Assembly (NCBI GenBank): GCA_907165065.1
Contig: OU015526.1
Span: forward strand, 72,005,723-72,069,722
Origin: Caprimulgus europaeus
Taxonomy: Eukaryota; Chordata; Aves; Caprimulgiformes; Caprimulgidae
DNA length: 64,000 nt
Direction of reading: 5' to 3'
The notes beneath the pieces are model-generated. The model searched no databases. It was not told where the DNA came from and saw nothing but the letters and a program-made list of their open reading frames with translations. Shown piece by piece: positions 63,776 through 64,000 of the stretch. A program made the translations under genes and the position numbers. Position 1 is the first letter of the stretch. Each line of letters begins with the position of its first letter.

Positions 63776-64000
63776 TGAGGCTAAACTTATGTTGCTAAAT
63801 TTCTATCCTTCAATGTTTTCAAGTCTTAGCCAAAGAAATTGACTGTCCAAACACCGATATGTAAAGGTTATTGAAGAATGCAAAGGAGATACGTATTGCA
63901 TATTTTTCATTGCAACTGGCTGCTCTGAAAAACAGTATTTTCTCTGAAATATATAAAATAAAAATTGCCTTAATAAAAATCTAATTTTAATATAAAAAAT
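63776..64000. other. AT-rich sequence, no feature seen
   Basis: Nothing is recognisable. The CR1 relic may continue in decayed form past its stated end. Confidence 0.5.

Noticed and set aside
1-64000. CRISPR arrays, operons, riboswitches, tRNA or rRNA genes
   Set aside because: Nothing with the required repeat, spacing or fold was seen, and the sequence is clearly vertebrate nuclear DNA.

Overview
This window looks like AT-rich vertebrate DNA with no complete host gene, most likely from a bird. The evidence is the repeat content: CR1 LINEs ending in the ATTCTATG-type 3' tail, a solo LTR resembling avian ERVL LTRs, and traces of MIR and L2, with no L1, Alu or B elements. It reads as a long intron or a gene desert. 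Species and host gene cannot be named from the sequence. || Layout: 1-17.6 kb is mostly unique AT-rich sequence with three MIR-like relics (about 1.9, 7.4 and 13.3 kb), small tandem duplications, an AT palindrome (9.8 kb), and two exon-like segments on the + strand (12.80 and 14.10 kb). 17.6-21.5 kb is a nearly full-length CR1 on the minus strand, with degraded ORF1 (esterase) and ORF2 (endonuclease plus reverse transcriptase). 21.5-25.9 kb is unique, with one minus-strand exon-like segment at 24.05 kb. 25.94-26.55 kb is a solo LTR flanked by the 5-bp duplication CCACC. 26.6-39.9 kb is unique apart from an L2-like reverse transcriptase relic (37.2 kb) and a possible recursive splice site (38.37 kb). 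39.94-41.89 kb is a second minus-strand CR1 that has lost most of its reverse transcriptase. 42-52 kb is unique with simple repeats and an old CR1-like tail (48.84 kb). 51.95-52.43 kb is a CR1 piece missing both ends. 52.4-63 kb is mostly unique, with overlapping open frames on both strands at 57.5-57.9 kb that faintly suggest a retroelement integrase. 63.05-63.78 kb is a very old CR1 relic. || No open frame outside the repeats can be called a gene with confidence. The best leads for host function are the splice-like signals and an open frame behind a good splice acceptor at 3.2 kb. Such signals also arise by chance in introns, so they are scored as candidates. I found no evidence of a new multi-gene system.
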